DNA of 64,000 bases. Origin: Casuarina equisetifolia. Lineage: Eukaryota; Streptophyta; Magnoliopsida; Fagales; Casuarinaceae. The position numbers were made by a program, and so were the translations under genes. The DNA is taken from the NCBI GenBank assembly GCA_028551475.1, contig CM052356.1, positions 8,132,001 through 8,196,000 on the forward strand, read 5' to 3'. Position 1 is the stretch's first letter. Each line of letters starts with the position of its first letter. The notes below the pieces were generated by a model. It saw only the letters and a list, made by a program, of their open reading frames with translations. It was not told where the DNA came from and did not search any database. Below are positions 47,707 to 59,300 of this stretch, one piece after another.

Positions 47707-50190
47707 ATGGAGGGCTCGATCAAATGCTCTGCAAATTACGTCCCACTCACTCCAATCAGCTTCTTGGAGCGCTCGGCGGTGGTCTACCGGGACCGGGCCT
47801 CTGTTGTTTACGGTGAAGTGCGGTACACCTGGGGGGACACGCATGAACGGTGCATTAGACTTGCTTCTGCCCTTGCCCAGCTAGGAATCTCCCGTGGAGA
47901 TGTGGTAAAATGTTGGAATTTGATTCAAATCTTTTCCTTTTCTCTAAGGTCTATAATTTATTGGCATTAAATTTTTCCTTGATGTCATAATCCATGCGGT
48001 TCTGTTCATACGATCTTTGTCAATGGATTTAATGGGGTTTACGCTTTTCTACCCTGAGTTCATTATTGTTGGATTTTCTTATTTCATATCTGGTGATTCA
48101 ATTTCAACTTTCTATTTCATTTGTTCAAAATTTGTGACGACCCTAAAGTAGGCTTTGTGGGATAAATCTATCAATGTCCTATCTAAGCGGAGGTTGCTTT
48201 GGGGATTAAGAAGGGATTTGCTTCTCTTAATTCCTGGAAGTTTAAGGAGTGATTTTTAGCTTTGGTATGATGGAGTAGGAGATTACAGCAATCTTAGCTA
48301 AGTTAAAGATGGTAATAAAGTTTTCCTCATACTTCCTCAAACTAAGAGTGTTGTCTGGACAATTCAGTTTCATCAATCAAGTAGAATTCACCCTCGAATA
48401 TCTATGAAGTGCATTTCAACTCAACCCTCTAATAGGGTGAAAAGTTAAATTTTGCATGTTTAACATTGCATAATGGACATCCTGAAATAGATAAGGGACC
48501 TCAATTTGGGATCTTATAGAGGAAATTGTTTCTTATAGATCAAATGTTGTTTGTAGCCAAAACCTGATATATGTCGAACCAAAAGGCACATGGAGTTCTT
48601 TATGTTTCAACCAGCATTGCCCGGAAGCTTTAAAGCTCTCTTCTAATATTTAGTTCAAATCATCGGCATCCTTAATTTTCGTTTCTGTTTCCAATGTGCT
48701 TTTTCTCATTTGAGCAGGTTGCTGCATTGGCCCCTAATATTCCAGCAATGTATGAGCTACACTTTGGTGTCCCAATGGCCGGCGCAGTTCTTTGTACACT
48801 AAATATACGTCATGATTCAGCAATGGTGTCAGCATTACTGAGACATTCAGAAGCCAAAATTATTTTTGTAGACTACCAATTTCGTGATGTTGCCCAGGGA
48901 GCTATTAGTATTATATCCAAGACTAGTACCAAGCTGCCCCTTCTGGTCGAGATTCTAGAATCTGATCAACTATCTCTTAAAATAGGCAACAACATAGCAA
49001 CATCCAATAACCTGGAATATGAGAGTCTTTTGGCAAGGGGAACAATTGATTTTGAGGTCAGAAGGCCAAATGATGAGTGGGATCCAATCGCCTTGAATTA
49101 CACGTCAGGCACTACATCAAACCCAAAAGGAGTTATCTATAGCCACAGAGGTGCATATCTCAATTCACTTGCAGCAGTACTTCTCAATGAGATGAGGTCA
49201 ATGCCTGTATATTTATGGTGCGTGCCTATGTTTCACTGCAATGGCTGGTGCCTCACTTGGGGTGTAGCTGCTCAGGGTGGCACAAATGTCTGCCAAAGGA
49301 ATGTCACTGCAAGAGGAATCTTTGATAGTATATCTAGAAACAAGGTGACCCACCTGGGTGGTGCACCTACAGTTCTGAACATGATAATACATGCAACAGC
49401 TAGCGAGCGGAGGCCACTTCCAGGTAAAGTAGCGGTCATGACAGGTGGCGCACCACCGCCGTCACAGGTGTTATTCAAGATGGAAGAACTAGGGTTTAGT
49501 GTGACCCACTCCTATGGTTTGACAGAAACTTACGGTCCTGGGACGATTTGCACGTGGAAACCTGAATGGAACTCTCTGTCTCGTGATGCTCAAGCCAAGA
49601 TTAAGGCTCGTCAGGGCGTGAACCATCTTGGTATTGAGGAACTTGACGTTAAAGATCCCGTTACCATGAAGAGTGTACCCTGTGATGCAAAGACAGTCGG
49701 TGAAGTTATGTTCAGAGGGAATACTGTCATGATTGGATACTTGAAAGACTTGAAAGCAACACAGGACGCATTTGAGGGAGGATGGTTTAGGAGTGGGGAC
49801 TTGGGGGTGAAGCACCCAGATGGCTACATAGAATTGAAAGATCGTTCCAAGGACGTTATCATTTCTGGGGGAGAGAACATCAGCTCAATTGAGGTGGAAT
49901 CAGTGCTTTTTAGTCATCCGGCGGTTGTTGAGGCAGCTGTTGTGGCAAGACCAGATGATCATTGGGGGGAGACACCATGTGCATTTGTGAAGTTGAAGGA
50001 TGGATATCTTGCCATCGCAGAGGAGATTATTAAGTTTTGCAGGAATCACTTGCCTCATTACATGGCTCCTCGAACCGTGGTCTTTGAGGATCTACCAAAG
50101 ACTTCAACTGGGAAGGTACAGAAGTTTGTTCTTAGAGAAAAGGCCAAGGCTATGGGAAGCCTTTCAAAGAAGAGCACCAGTAAATTGTAA
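47707..50190 (+). CDS. AAE1: Acyl-activating enzyme 1-like peroxisomal acyl-CoA synthetase, 556 aa
   Basis: Exon 1 is 47707-47904 (66 codons), then an 813-bp GT-AG intron, then exon 2 48718-50190. Members of this AMP-forming ligase family activate a carboxylic acid with ATP and transfer it to coenzyme A. The P-loop motif [11 protein letters not shown] lies near residues 194-204, a GLTETYG motif follows, then SGGENISS and the catalytic Lys near residue 532 (TSTGK). The C-terminus is Ser-Lys-Leu, a canonical peroxisome import signal. Length and the whole sequence agree with Arabidopsis AAE1 as I remember it; the natural substrate of that clade is not firmly settled. The ATG at 47707 is the first in frame. 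No disabling change is seen. Benzoate- or cinnamate-CoA ligases are related members of the same family. Confidence 0.92.
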
Positions 50191-52963
50191 ATTAACCACC
50201 TTTTAATTCATTGGAAAGTGATTGTTTAATTGAATTTTAGTTCATTGCCATGTATTTGTTACCATCACTTTGTAAATCTTTTCATGCAGTAAAAGCTATA
50301 GTGACCGAGCTTTGTTTTGGTTATTTCCACGACATTTCTGTGGCAGGCTAGATTCAGGTAGCTGCTCTCTTCTATTACTTTCGCAATCACTCTTGACCAT
50401 CAAAGTTACTTGCTACTACTAGGAAGAAGAGAAGACGATCCGTTAGATATGTATATATCCGGGCCGAAAGCTGACCTCAGTGGAGATACTACTGGTTTCG
50501 AAGTGACAAGACAATCTTTTGCAGAAGGGTCATTGTTTGAAGTATTTCAGGACTAACCACTTTCTTGGTTTCAGGTTGATCCGCCAGAGTTCCCAACGGA
50601 GGCCATTCTTCTAGATAACTTTGATGAGATTCATGAAAAGCCCAATAGCTGGCGCTTTGAGGCAACAAAGTCCAACCATCATAAAATTGCAAGGCGATAT
50701 TTTGACTACAACTTGACACTTAGGCATTAAATTATTCTATCCTAAAGTAAACTGTTTATCATACCAACACATTAACACTTAAAAATATGTAAATTCACTT
50801 TATTTGAATATAAATAATTTAATTATCTAATAGCTTTGGAAAGTGGGATGCGGCTGGTAAAAAGGTTGATTTCAGGTATGACAACTATGTGACAGTCGTG
50901 CCAAAAAGTTGATTAAAGGGTTTGCAAGATGTGCAACCAATCGATGGATCGAGTGTCATGACAGTAGGAGAGGAATTGGATAGTACCTAAGGCGCTGCCA
51001 TTAAGAAGGATAACTATTTTATGTCTATTTTATTTCTGTTGTGGGCTTTGAATGGAAAATTCAAATGAAATCTTAATTGATTTATAACGAAAATGGTACT
51101 TCCAGATCCTTTGCATAATTTGAGTCGTGGGCTTTGAATGCAAAGCGCAAATGATTTAATTGATTTATAATTTTGTAGCGAAAATTGTACCACCAAATCC
51201 TTTGCATACTGTTTTTCTGCGTGTTTTCTATTTGTACGGTGATTTCTAAGTTAAATTTATGAATGGACAACTTAGATCGAAAGAATCTCAAATAAAATAA
51301 TGAAACTGAAAGGAAAAGAAAAATCTAAGTATATTGACTTTTCACATATACATATAAGTTGAGGATTTGCAATCATTCTGCACATGAGAAAATGAGGATC
51401 TATGTCATTGGTACCACACTCTACAAAGTCAAGATTAGTAGCAGAAAGCTGATGCTTGTCATGCGAGTAGGTGACATTGCAAAAATTGAGGACGAGCAAA
51501 GTCCCAAGCACCAACTTCCTCCAACATCTTGAGTCAATCTAGCAGACTTTGCAAGCCATTCATTGTGGGCTTCCTGCTAACATTTTTTTTTTTAAAGCGA
51601 GTGATTTATATAAATCAAGTATATCAAATTTATTTTATAAATAATTATGTTATTTTTTGTTAAGTATCTTTGTAAAGAAATCTACATGAAGGAACAAAGA
51701 TCACAAGGAATGCATGTTCAACTTGGTTCTAATACTATATTAAGAGTCATATCTAACAGAAACGGTGAAATTGTTATATATATGTGTGAAGAATCATACA
51801 TAGAGACTTAGAACATTTTAGAGTTGCAATCGGTGCTTTTAAAGAATTAGGAAGATTGCTATATGAGCATGAATGATAACAAGCTCTCTACAATATGTTG
51901 GGCTTGGTTAAATGTACAATAAGCCCCAAACGGATAGTAAACAACATGTATTTCAACAATAAAGATGCAAAGTTCTATACAGAGTGAGAATAGGTAGTAA
52001 GCAAAGTAGGATAGATAGGCTTTATTCCACATGAGAGGATGCATAGATGTATCTATGAGGTGGGGAAAGCTACAAGGACATTATTAGGTGGTTGGACAAC
52101 CACAAACAACATTTTGGTGAGTGGAAGTAGCATCTCATCCAAAATAGGTGGATGAATATTAAGAAAGTCATGTTGAAGTGGTTTGAAATTTTCAAAAAGG
52201 ATAATATTCTATCATATTTAATGAATAATAACATTAGAAATTATGCTAACCTAGGTGAGCCAAAAGAATACAAGTGAGAATCGAGTCCTAGCTCAGCTAA
52301 TGTGCCTACGTGTGACCCTAAGCCAAAATTCAATGCAAACTTAGCTACACAGAGGGATACAATCGATTTTGGCCTTTAGGATTGGGCTTTTTGAGGTAAC
52401 GAGAGGTCGTGGCACTGACACACGAGTAATATGTGATGACTTTTGCTAGATGATCACTTACTTTATTATTCTATACTTCTCATGCACCACTAGCACGTAC
52501 AATTCATTCACCATCAACAGAGGTTGATAGAATATGGTTCTACATTGAAATGTGAGTAAATATCATTCATCTTGATTAAGAACTAGAGAAGTTCTTACTA
52601 GAGAAGTTCTTTCACGATTATTATATTGTCAAATAGTCGCTTAGCAAATTAATTCAATGATGAGTTAGAAAGGATTTTAATAGTGAGGCATGGATTCAAC
52701 ACATTGTGTGTGTGAGTTAGGTGCTTTGCCTAGTCAGCCACACTCTTGCAAGACAAATCAATAAAAATCAAAGAGACTTTCCATAACATACACATACAAA
52801 AGGAAGAAAATTATTAGCAACATGCCAGGCTATGGGACTTCTCAAACGGGCAGCTATCTATCTTTATGATCTCTCATCTTTTGTCCGAAAACGACTGAAA
52901 ACGTTTGAGGGCGAAGATTGCAAAGCAACCATACGTTTCTTTATTGTGACATGAGTCCAACTG
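50191..52963. other. Intergenic DNA between the ligase and acyltransferase genes
   Basis: The first 150 bases are the 3' flank of the ligase gene. No protein-coding gene is recognised. A tandem duplication of about 86 bases lies at 51041-51126 and 51127-51212; both copies contain GTGGGCTTTGAATG and end near ATCCTTTGCATA. Sequence 51640-52650 is AT-rich and repeat-like but could not be assigned. Confidence 0.45.
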
Positions 52964-53270
52964 CCGCTTGGCACCACAAGTATCGAAAGAAATGAAAGTG
53001 GAAAAGGACTTTGCATGAAAGGCAAAACTGGCAGCTTTTGGGAAAAGAGTTCCTTCAAGCTTGTGTTAATACAAAGACAGCAGAAGAATCTTATATGATT
53101 GTTTATGTTTTCCCCTTATTCAGTGTTTCTTAATTTGTACACCGTCCTTGCCTCCCTCACATACAACAAAGAAGGGTCTCCTGCTGTTACCCCTTGTTTA
53201 GGCTTCTTAATTTGTAGTCGTCTTCGCACTCAGGTATAAACCAATGATCTCGGGCAGTTTCCACAAACTA
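52964..53270 (+). repeat. 307-bp tandem duplication upstream of the acyltransferase, copy 1
   Basis: GGCACCACAAG at about 52970 reappears as GGCACCGCAAG at about 53277, and the following roughly 300 bases are alike. Copy 1 ends in a GGTATAAACCAATGATCTCG segment with TATAAA at 53235. Confidence 0.85.
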
Positions 53271-53581
53271 CCATTTGGCACCGCAAGAATCGAGAGTGAT
53301 GAAAGTGGAAAAGGACTTCGCATAAAAGGCAAAACTGGCAGCTTGTGGGAAAAAGATTCCTCCAAGCTTGTATTACTTGTATTGAGACGGTAGAGGAATC
53401 TTATGATTGTTTTTGTTTTCCCCTTGTTTAGTCTTTCTTAACTTGTACAGCATCTTCGCCTTCCTCACATACAACCAAGAAGGGTCTTCGTCACTTTCCC
53501 TTTGTTTAGTGCTTCTTAGTTTGTACCCGTCTTCGCCCATTTCAGGTATAAACCAATGGTCTCGGGCAGTTTCCACAAACT
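53271..53581 (+). promoter_or_regulatory. 307-bp tandem duplication, copy 2, with proximal promoter
   Basis: The second copy ends 17 bases before the acyltransferase ATG. It carries GGTATAAACCAATGGTCTCG with TATAAA at 53547, 52 bases from the ATG. Because the whole proximal region is duplicated, there are two equivalent candidate TATA boxes, 312 bases apart, and transcripts with two leader lengths are possible. Confidence 0.7.
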
Positions 53582-53598
53582 TGAAATAGGGCCAAACA

Positions 53599-54963
53599 AT
53601 GCAAATGGAGGTAGATATCGTATCCAAGGAACAAATAAAGCCATCTTTCCCAACACCCTCTCACCTTAGAACTTTTAAGCTTTCCCTTTTGGATCAACTT
53701 ATTCCAGCTCCCTATGCTCCGATCATCCTCTTTTATCATAATAACGACGACAATAACCTTACTAATATTCCCAGAAGGTTGGAATTGCTAAAGAATTCTC
53801 TATCTGAGACCTTAACTCAGTTTTATCCGCTAGCAGGGACGTTCAAAGACGACCTTTGCATTGAATGCAACGATGAAGGGGTTTATTTTATGGAAGCCGA
53901 AGTCAAATGTTGTCTGTCCGAGTTTCTTAGCCAACCTGACCTCTTGTCACTGAAAAAGTTCCTTCCATGTGAATTCATATTCAAAGAATCAGCCGCGGGA
54001 GCTTACGTGAGTAATATTCAGGTGAACGTCTTCAGTTGCGGTGGAATCGCCGTTGGTTTGTGCATTGCGCACAAGATCCTTGATGGTGCAGCTTTGAGCA
54101 CGTTTCTCAAGGCATGGACCTGCACGGCCAGGGGATCTGCTGAAGCTGTATGCCCCAACTTCGATGCAACCTCTCTCTTCCCCACATGCGATTTATGGCT
54201 TAGAGACGCATCAATGGATTTGTGGGGTTCCTTGCGCAAGAAAGGGAAGAGTGTGACGAGGAGATTTGTGTTTGATGCCTCGGCTATATCCGTCCTCCAG
54301 GCCCAGGCAACCAGCTTGTGCTTGAAGAACCCCACGCGCGTAGAAGCAGTTTCAGCTTTCATATGGAAGCATGCCATGGCTGCCGCTAGAGAAAACACTG
54401 ACTTTCAAAAGCCTTCTTTGTCGACCCATTTGGTGAATCTACGTAGAAGAATAGCCTCCCCATCATCGAAGCATTCTATGGGAAACCTCCTCTGGATAGC
54501 GGCTACAGAATGCGTAGAGAGGGGTGAGGAAGGATTACAAGGCTTGGTGGGAAAGCTAAGGGCTGCAATATCAAGAATTGATGGCGATTTTGTAAGGAAA
54601 CTACAAGGTGAAGGGAGGTACGCTGTGATGTCCGAGTCTCTTAAAGAAATTGAGAGGCAATACTCCAAAGATGAGATAGACCACTTGGGGTTTACCAGCT
54701 GGTGCAATATGGGGTTTTATGAAGCTGACTTTGGGTGGGGAAAGCCTCTATGGGTCACCAGCTTTGGTTCTAGTGATCCTGTATTTATGAATCTAACAAT
54801 TTTGGTTGACACGCCGTTGGGAGATGGGATAGAAGCTTGGGTTACTGTAGATAAGCAAGACATGGCCAGATTAGCATCCAATTTAGAGCTCCTCACGTTT
54901 GCTTCCTTGGATCCTAGTCCTCTTAAAGTTGGTTATTGTGGAGCCAATTATGAGAACGAGTAG
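53599..54963 (+). CDS. BAHD acyltransferase, vinorine synthase-like, 454 aa, intronless
   Basis: One open frame with both BAHD signatures: HxxxD as His158-KIL-Asp162 and DFGWG starting near Asp377. BAHD enzymes move an acyl group from acyl-CoA to an alcohol or amine in the cytosol. His in HxxxD is the general base and DFGWG is structural. The N-terminal layout (a short start, then a PTPSHLRTFKLSLLDQL segment), the total length and the absence of introns resemble the clade containing vinorine synthase and related alcohol acetyltransferases. The donor and acceptor cannot be told from sequence. ATG codons at 53599 and 53605 are both possible starts and differ by two residues. AATAAATAA near 54997 may be the poly(A) signal. 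No disabling change was seen. Confidence 0.92.
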   Translation: MQMEVDIVSKEQIKPSFPTPSHLRTFKLSLLDQLIPAPYAPIILFYHNNDDNNLTNIPRRLELLKNSLSETLTQFYPLAGTFKDDLCIECNDEGVYFMEAEVKCCLSEFLSQPDLLSLKKFLPCEFIFKESAAGAYVSNIQVNVFSCGGIAVGLCIAHKILDGAALSTFLKAWTCTARGSAEAVCPNFDATSLFPTCDLWLRDASMDLWGSLRKKGKSVTRRFVFDASAISVLQAQATSLCLKNPTRVEAVSAFIWKHAMAAARENTDFQKPSLSTHLVNLRRRIASPSSKHSMGNLLWIAATECVERGEEGLQGLVGKLRAAISRIDGDFVRKLQGEGRYAVMSESLKEIERQYSKDEIDHLGFTSWCNMGFYEADFGWGKPLWVTSFGSSDPVFMNLTILVDTPLGDGIEAWVTVDKQDMARLASNLELLTFASLDPSPLKVGYCGANYENE

Positions 54964-56350
54964 TCTCTAGCCCATACCATGATGTTTTCTTGCCATTAAT
55001 AAATAATTGCCTCCTAATTATAGATGTAACCCCAGAACACTAGTTGCAATCTTCCCTCTTTTTAATGCACATTATTGTTTCCCGGGTTATGGTTTAGTTT
55101 ATGAAATTTGGTACTTCAAAATCTATGCCAAGAACCAAACACTCCCAAACTGACTCTTTAGCTTGTACACCTGGTTATGATGCCATTTTCCCGATAAATA
55201 ACTCTTTAGTCAATGGTTGGTGAATTAAATTAACTTCTCAAACTAGAAAACATTATCGAAGACCATTTCTGTCCAAATTTAAAAACTCGTATACTAATAA
55301 ATATTCTAAAGGAGTCTGATAATTGGGGTTGAACTGACGCACGGCTTTGTGCAATTAACTTTAGATGCATGCTTACTAAATTGAGAAGGTCACCTACTGT
55401 GTACAATTTTAAAGAAATCGTGGACAGATTTTCAAAATCAGTACTTTTTAAGAAGATTAGCAGGGTCCTTGGCTAGAAGAACCTATAAATCATGCCATCA
55501 TATGCACTACATCAACAAGAAAGGTCCAGCATTCGATTAAGTGAGTATTTAAATACATCCTTAAAGAAATAAAAGTGAATAAAATTTCATTTTTTATTTA
55601 TTAATTTCGACTCCCTATAAATTGATTATTTAACTCAAAAATTAATTTAAAAAATAATAAAATTATAATCATAAGTTTTAACAACTTTAATAATATAAAA
55701 CTTATTGTTAACATCTTTATAATGCTGTATTATGTAACAATATTTGGACTAACTAATGAGAACTTATATGAGTGTTAAGAAGAATTTTATTTTTAATAAC
55801 ATATTAAAAAATTTATTATTTAATTTAAAAATTAATTTGAGAGATAAAATTTATTATTTTATAAATATAATTTTTAATAACATTAATATCATATTAAGAA
55901 ATTTATTATTTAATTTAAAAATTAATTTAAGAGATAAAATTTATTATTTTATAAATATAATTTTTAATAACATTGTGGCTAATGTGCATCAATGGACCCG
56001 ACAAGCAACCGATCATATCGTGAAAGATTTTTGATATGATCGAACGCGTTAACGTAGCTTCTTAGAGGAAGAGAACTCCGATTATTCGAAGACGGCCCAT
56101 CAATCTTGAGACTGTTGAACGTGGAAAAAGTTTGGATGCAGAGCTGACAAGTCCGCATCTTCTGTCTCCATCTTTTCGTCATCCGCCGTCCTTGCAAATT
56201 CTTTAAGGTTTATTTGTGTTTTTGCCTTTTGATTTTGGCCGCAGCTTAAGTTATGGTTGACAAACGGAAACCAAAATGAAATGAAAAGGCAAAGAGAGCG
56301 GGACCGAAACTTCCTTTTGCTTCTCCTCGTCTTTCACTGTTTCTCTTGGT
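54964..56350. other. Intergenic DNA upstream of the carboxypeptidase gene
   Basis: No gene is recognised. It contains the 3' flank of the acyltransferase, a very AT-rich stretch 55560-55975 with a 90-bp tandem duplication, and from about 56200 the presumed promoter and leader of the carboxypeptidase gene. Confidence 0.45.
55788..55972. repeat. 90-bp AT-rich tandem duplication
   Basis: ATTTATTATTTAATTT starts at 55811 and again at 55901, and the flanking bases agree over about 85-90 positions with few differences. The only open frame across it (55756-56034) is a by-product of the repeat. Confidence 0.85.
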
Positions 56351-59300
56351 ATGGGTCGTCGGGTTCTGCCTCTCTCATCCTCTTCGTCGATTAGGTTCTC
56401 CTTCTTTGCCTTCCTTCAATCTGCAGCGTTCTTGGTCTTGGTCGTTAGTGGGAATGATAATCACACCCCGCTGTCATCGACGCCCATCAACCGCGATCTC
56501 TACCATTCCAGGCAATTTTCCATCAGACCCTTTGTTTTTCTTTCTGAAGTTTTTCTGTGACGAAATTTTATGCGTCTGCTCTTTGTATTATGAGGTTTTG
56601 CGGGTAAAAGAACGGGCTTTGGGGATTGGTCATCTGGATTCGATAAATTTTGTACTTCGTTAGAAATTGGGAAATGAGTAGTTAAGCTAAAATGGTTTTG
56701 TGGATCAAAATTATGTCTTTTTTGGTTTGACTTGTAGAATTTTTATCTGGGTCTCAATCGTTCTCAAGCTTCATTTGGTTGCTGATAAATTGAGGGAAAC
56801 GGAACCCTAAATGCTGGGATTTTTTTTTTTTTTTTCATTTTACATATACTCATCTGACGTAACTGAGGTGCTTGGCCCAAAAACGGAAACGAACTACGTT
56901 AGCAATTAAGAACCTCCTTATCTAGTTTATATGTATACTAAGATCATTTTTGGGCAGCTTGAGCATTTGGCATAGCGTGTAATCTAATAAGATGATGGTT
57001 TATTTTCCTTTTCTCTATTCTGTGGATGTTTGCAGTGGTGATTTGATGGAGCAGATAAAGGCTTTGGTCCACCGGCACCCGGACAAACTCGCTGTAGGTT
57101 GCCTATGTATACCTGAATTACATATGTTTAATTTCGGCGTCTGATTTTCAATGTTTTTAACAGATGGAAACAATGCAATCTAGCAATAGAGACTACCAAG
57201 CAGAGATCTCTGTGGTTACATATTGCGGGGGAAGAGGGAAAGATGAGAGGTCAAAGTTTCGGATCCTTCTTGTAAGTTTTCTATGGACAAGTTTTTCCTG
57301 TGTTAGGTCAGCCTCTTAATAAGATTATATATGATCAAGTAGTAGCAGGTTAGGCCCTAGTTATGTCCAGATGATAAAGGGTAAACTGTCGGTCATAGTA
57401 ACAAATAACAAGATACTTCAGAAAGCTTGTTTTCAATGTGAAAAGAATAGATTCTCAAATTGGTAATTGTTGGTGTTTTTGACAGATGATTCCTTGTCTT
57501 CCAGAGTTTTGGCCAGCATGGGAGGGAACTCATTACATCTGAACTTGCTTTCCGCATTTTGTCAATCTTAAGCGAGGAACAATTTCTACCCAACATGAGT
57601 CCAGCTTCGCTAAACAGTACCCTTGACAAGCTTATCATAAAGGTAACTAAGACAGTTTAGTGTACCTGCATTTAGCATTTGAGTAAATTGAATTGTCTAC
57701 AAGATCAATTTTGACTATCTTCATGATCTAGTTACTGCTATAGGAACAACGATAATCTAGCATTACCAATGTTGGTCTATACATGCAAGCGTACGGGGTG
57801 AACTGTTGAAACAGTTAAAATTCACTGAATGAAATGAATTGCCTTAGTACTTCTGTCAGACCCTGTAGTAAATGTTCTGGAAGAACATATCCTCACTTGC
57901 GTTTTGGAATTGCTATTGGTGCTTAGTTGATAATTGAGAACTAGTAGTAGTTCTTTTCTTTGGAAATATCTCAAATTGCTATTTGTTAGGAAAGGCATTT
58001 CTGAGTTATTTTAAACCACTATGCAAGTGATAAAGGACATAAGTGGTATATCTAAAAGTTTTAGATGGTTAGATATGTGAGTTTCTTCACTATTTTTGAG
58101 GAATCCTTTTGGGGAAATTCAGTAAGTTTGGCATGCTAATATCCTATGATTTTCAGGTGGTGCCAATGGAAAATGTGAATGGCCGCAAGCTTGTTGAAGC
58201 AGGGGATCTTTGTGAGAGGAGAAATGGTGATGATTATTATTTTTCTTTATTCAAAGGTTAGATGAACAATTGGGAAGATATTGAAATGCTCAAATTTTAT
58301 ATTCTTCTTTTTCAGGGAGGGGTGTTGATCTTAACCGAAATTGGAGTGTAGACTGGGGCAAAAAGGAAAAGGTCTGATCCCTATCATTTTCTACACTTGG
58401 ATCCCATTGTACTAACTTCAAGTTTGTGGACAACACAGCTTTCTGCTTAACCATTTATGCTTTTGAGTCTCTCTCTCTCTCTCTGTCACACACACACTTA
58501 TGCATTTAATTAATCAGTTACCATATTCAGTTACGTGCTGGTGATGGTCTTTCCTATTTCTACTGTTCTTCAATTGCAGGATTATGATCCATATGAGGAA
58601 AATCCTGGAACAGCTCCTTTTAGTGAGCCTGAAACTCAAATAATGCGGAAACTTGCTGTATCTTTTGATCCACATGTTTGGATTAATGTGCATTCTGGAA
58701 TGGAGGTAAGTCGTACTGAGTTTCCTCATTGGTTGACTGCAGAAGTTGTTTTTGCTTTTTATACTAATCTTTAAAAATTCCAACCACCATACCATTAAGA
58801 ATACACAGGATCTTGCAATAAAGGAATTGCAAATTATTCATATGTAGAACTTTGTTGTTAGTTGTTGAGCTATACGACCTTTCAACTTGAAAAGAAGAAG
58901 CTTATCTACATTGTTTTTAAGTCATTAAATCAGATAATTATAACTGCAATTGTCCACAAACACAACAAGCTTGACTGACAAATGATTTGTCGACCTTGAT
59001 TAATCTTCTAGATGAGCCTATCTTTATGTGCAAGGGTTGTCAAGAAATTTTGTTTTAAACTAACAAACATGGTTATTATATATGTGAATCATGCTTGAGC
59101 TGGGTGAGATCATAAATGAGCATAGTTAGGATGACGGGTGTGCTTTATTTGCTTGTTAACCAGCTCAGGCTTGGTCAGATGTAAATGAGTGGTGTTGAAA
59201 TGGGGCCAGTTGAGATTGGGCTGATATTGATAGCGATTCTAGCTTGATGTCAGAAAATTCAAACCAGTGATCAATTGCTTAACTTATCTCCACCTGCTTT

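Noticed and set aside
54018-54398. 126-residue minus-strand frame within the acyltransferase gene
   Set aside because: Shadow of the BAHD reading frame on the opposite strand.
55756-56034. 92-residue Asn/Ile/Leu-rich frame
   Set aside because: Produced by the 90-bp AT-rich tandem duplication; no coding signal.
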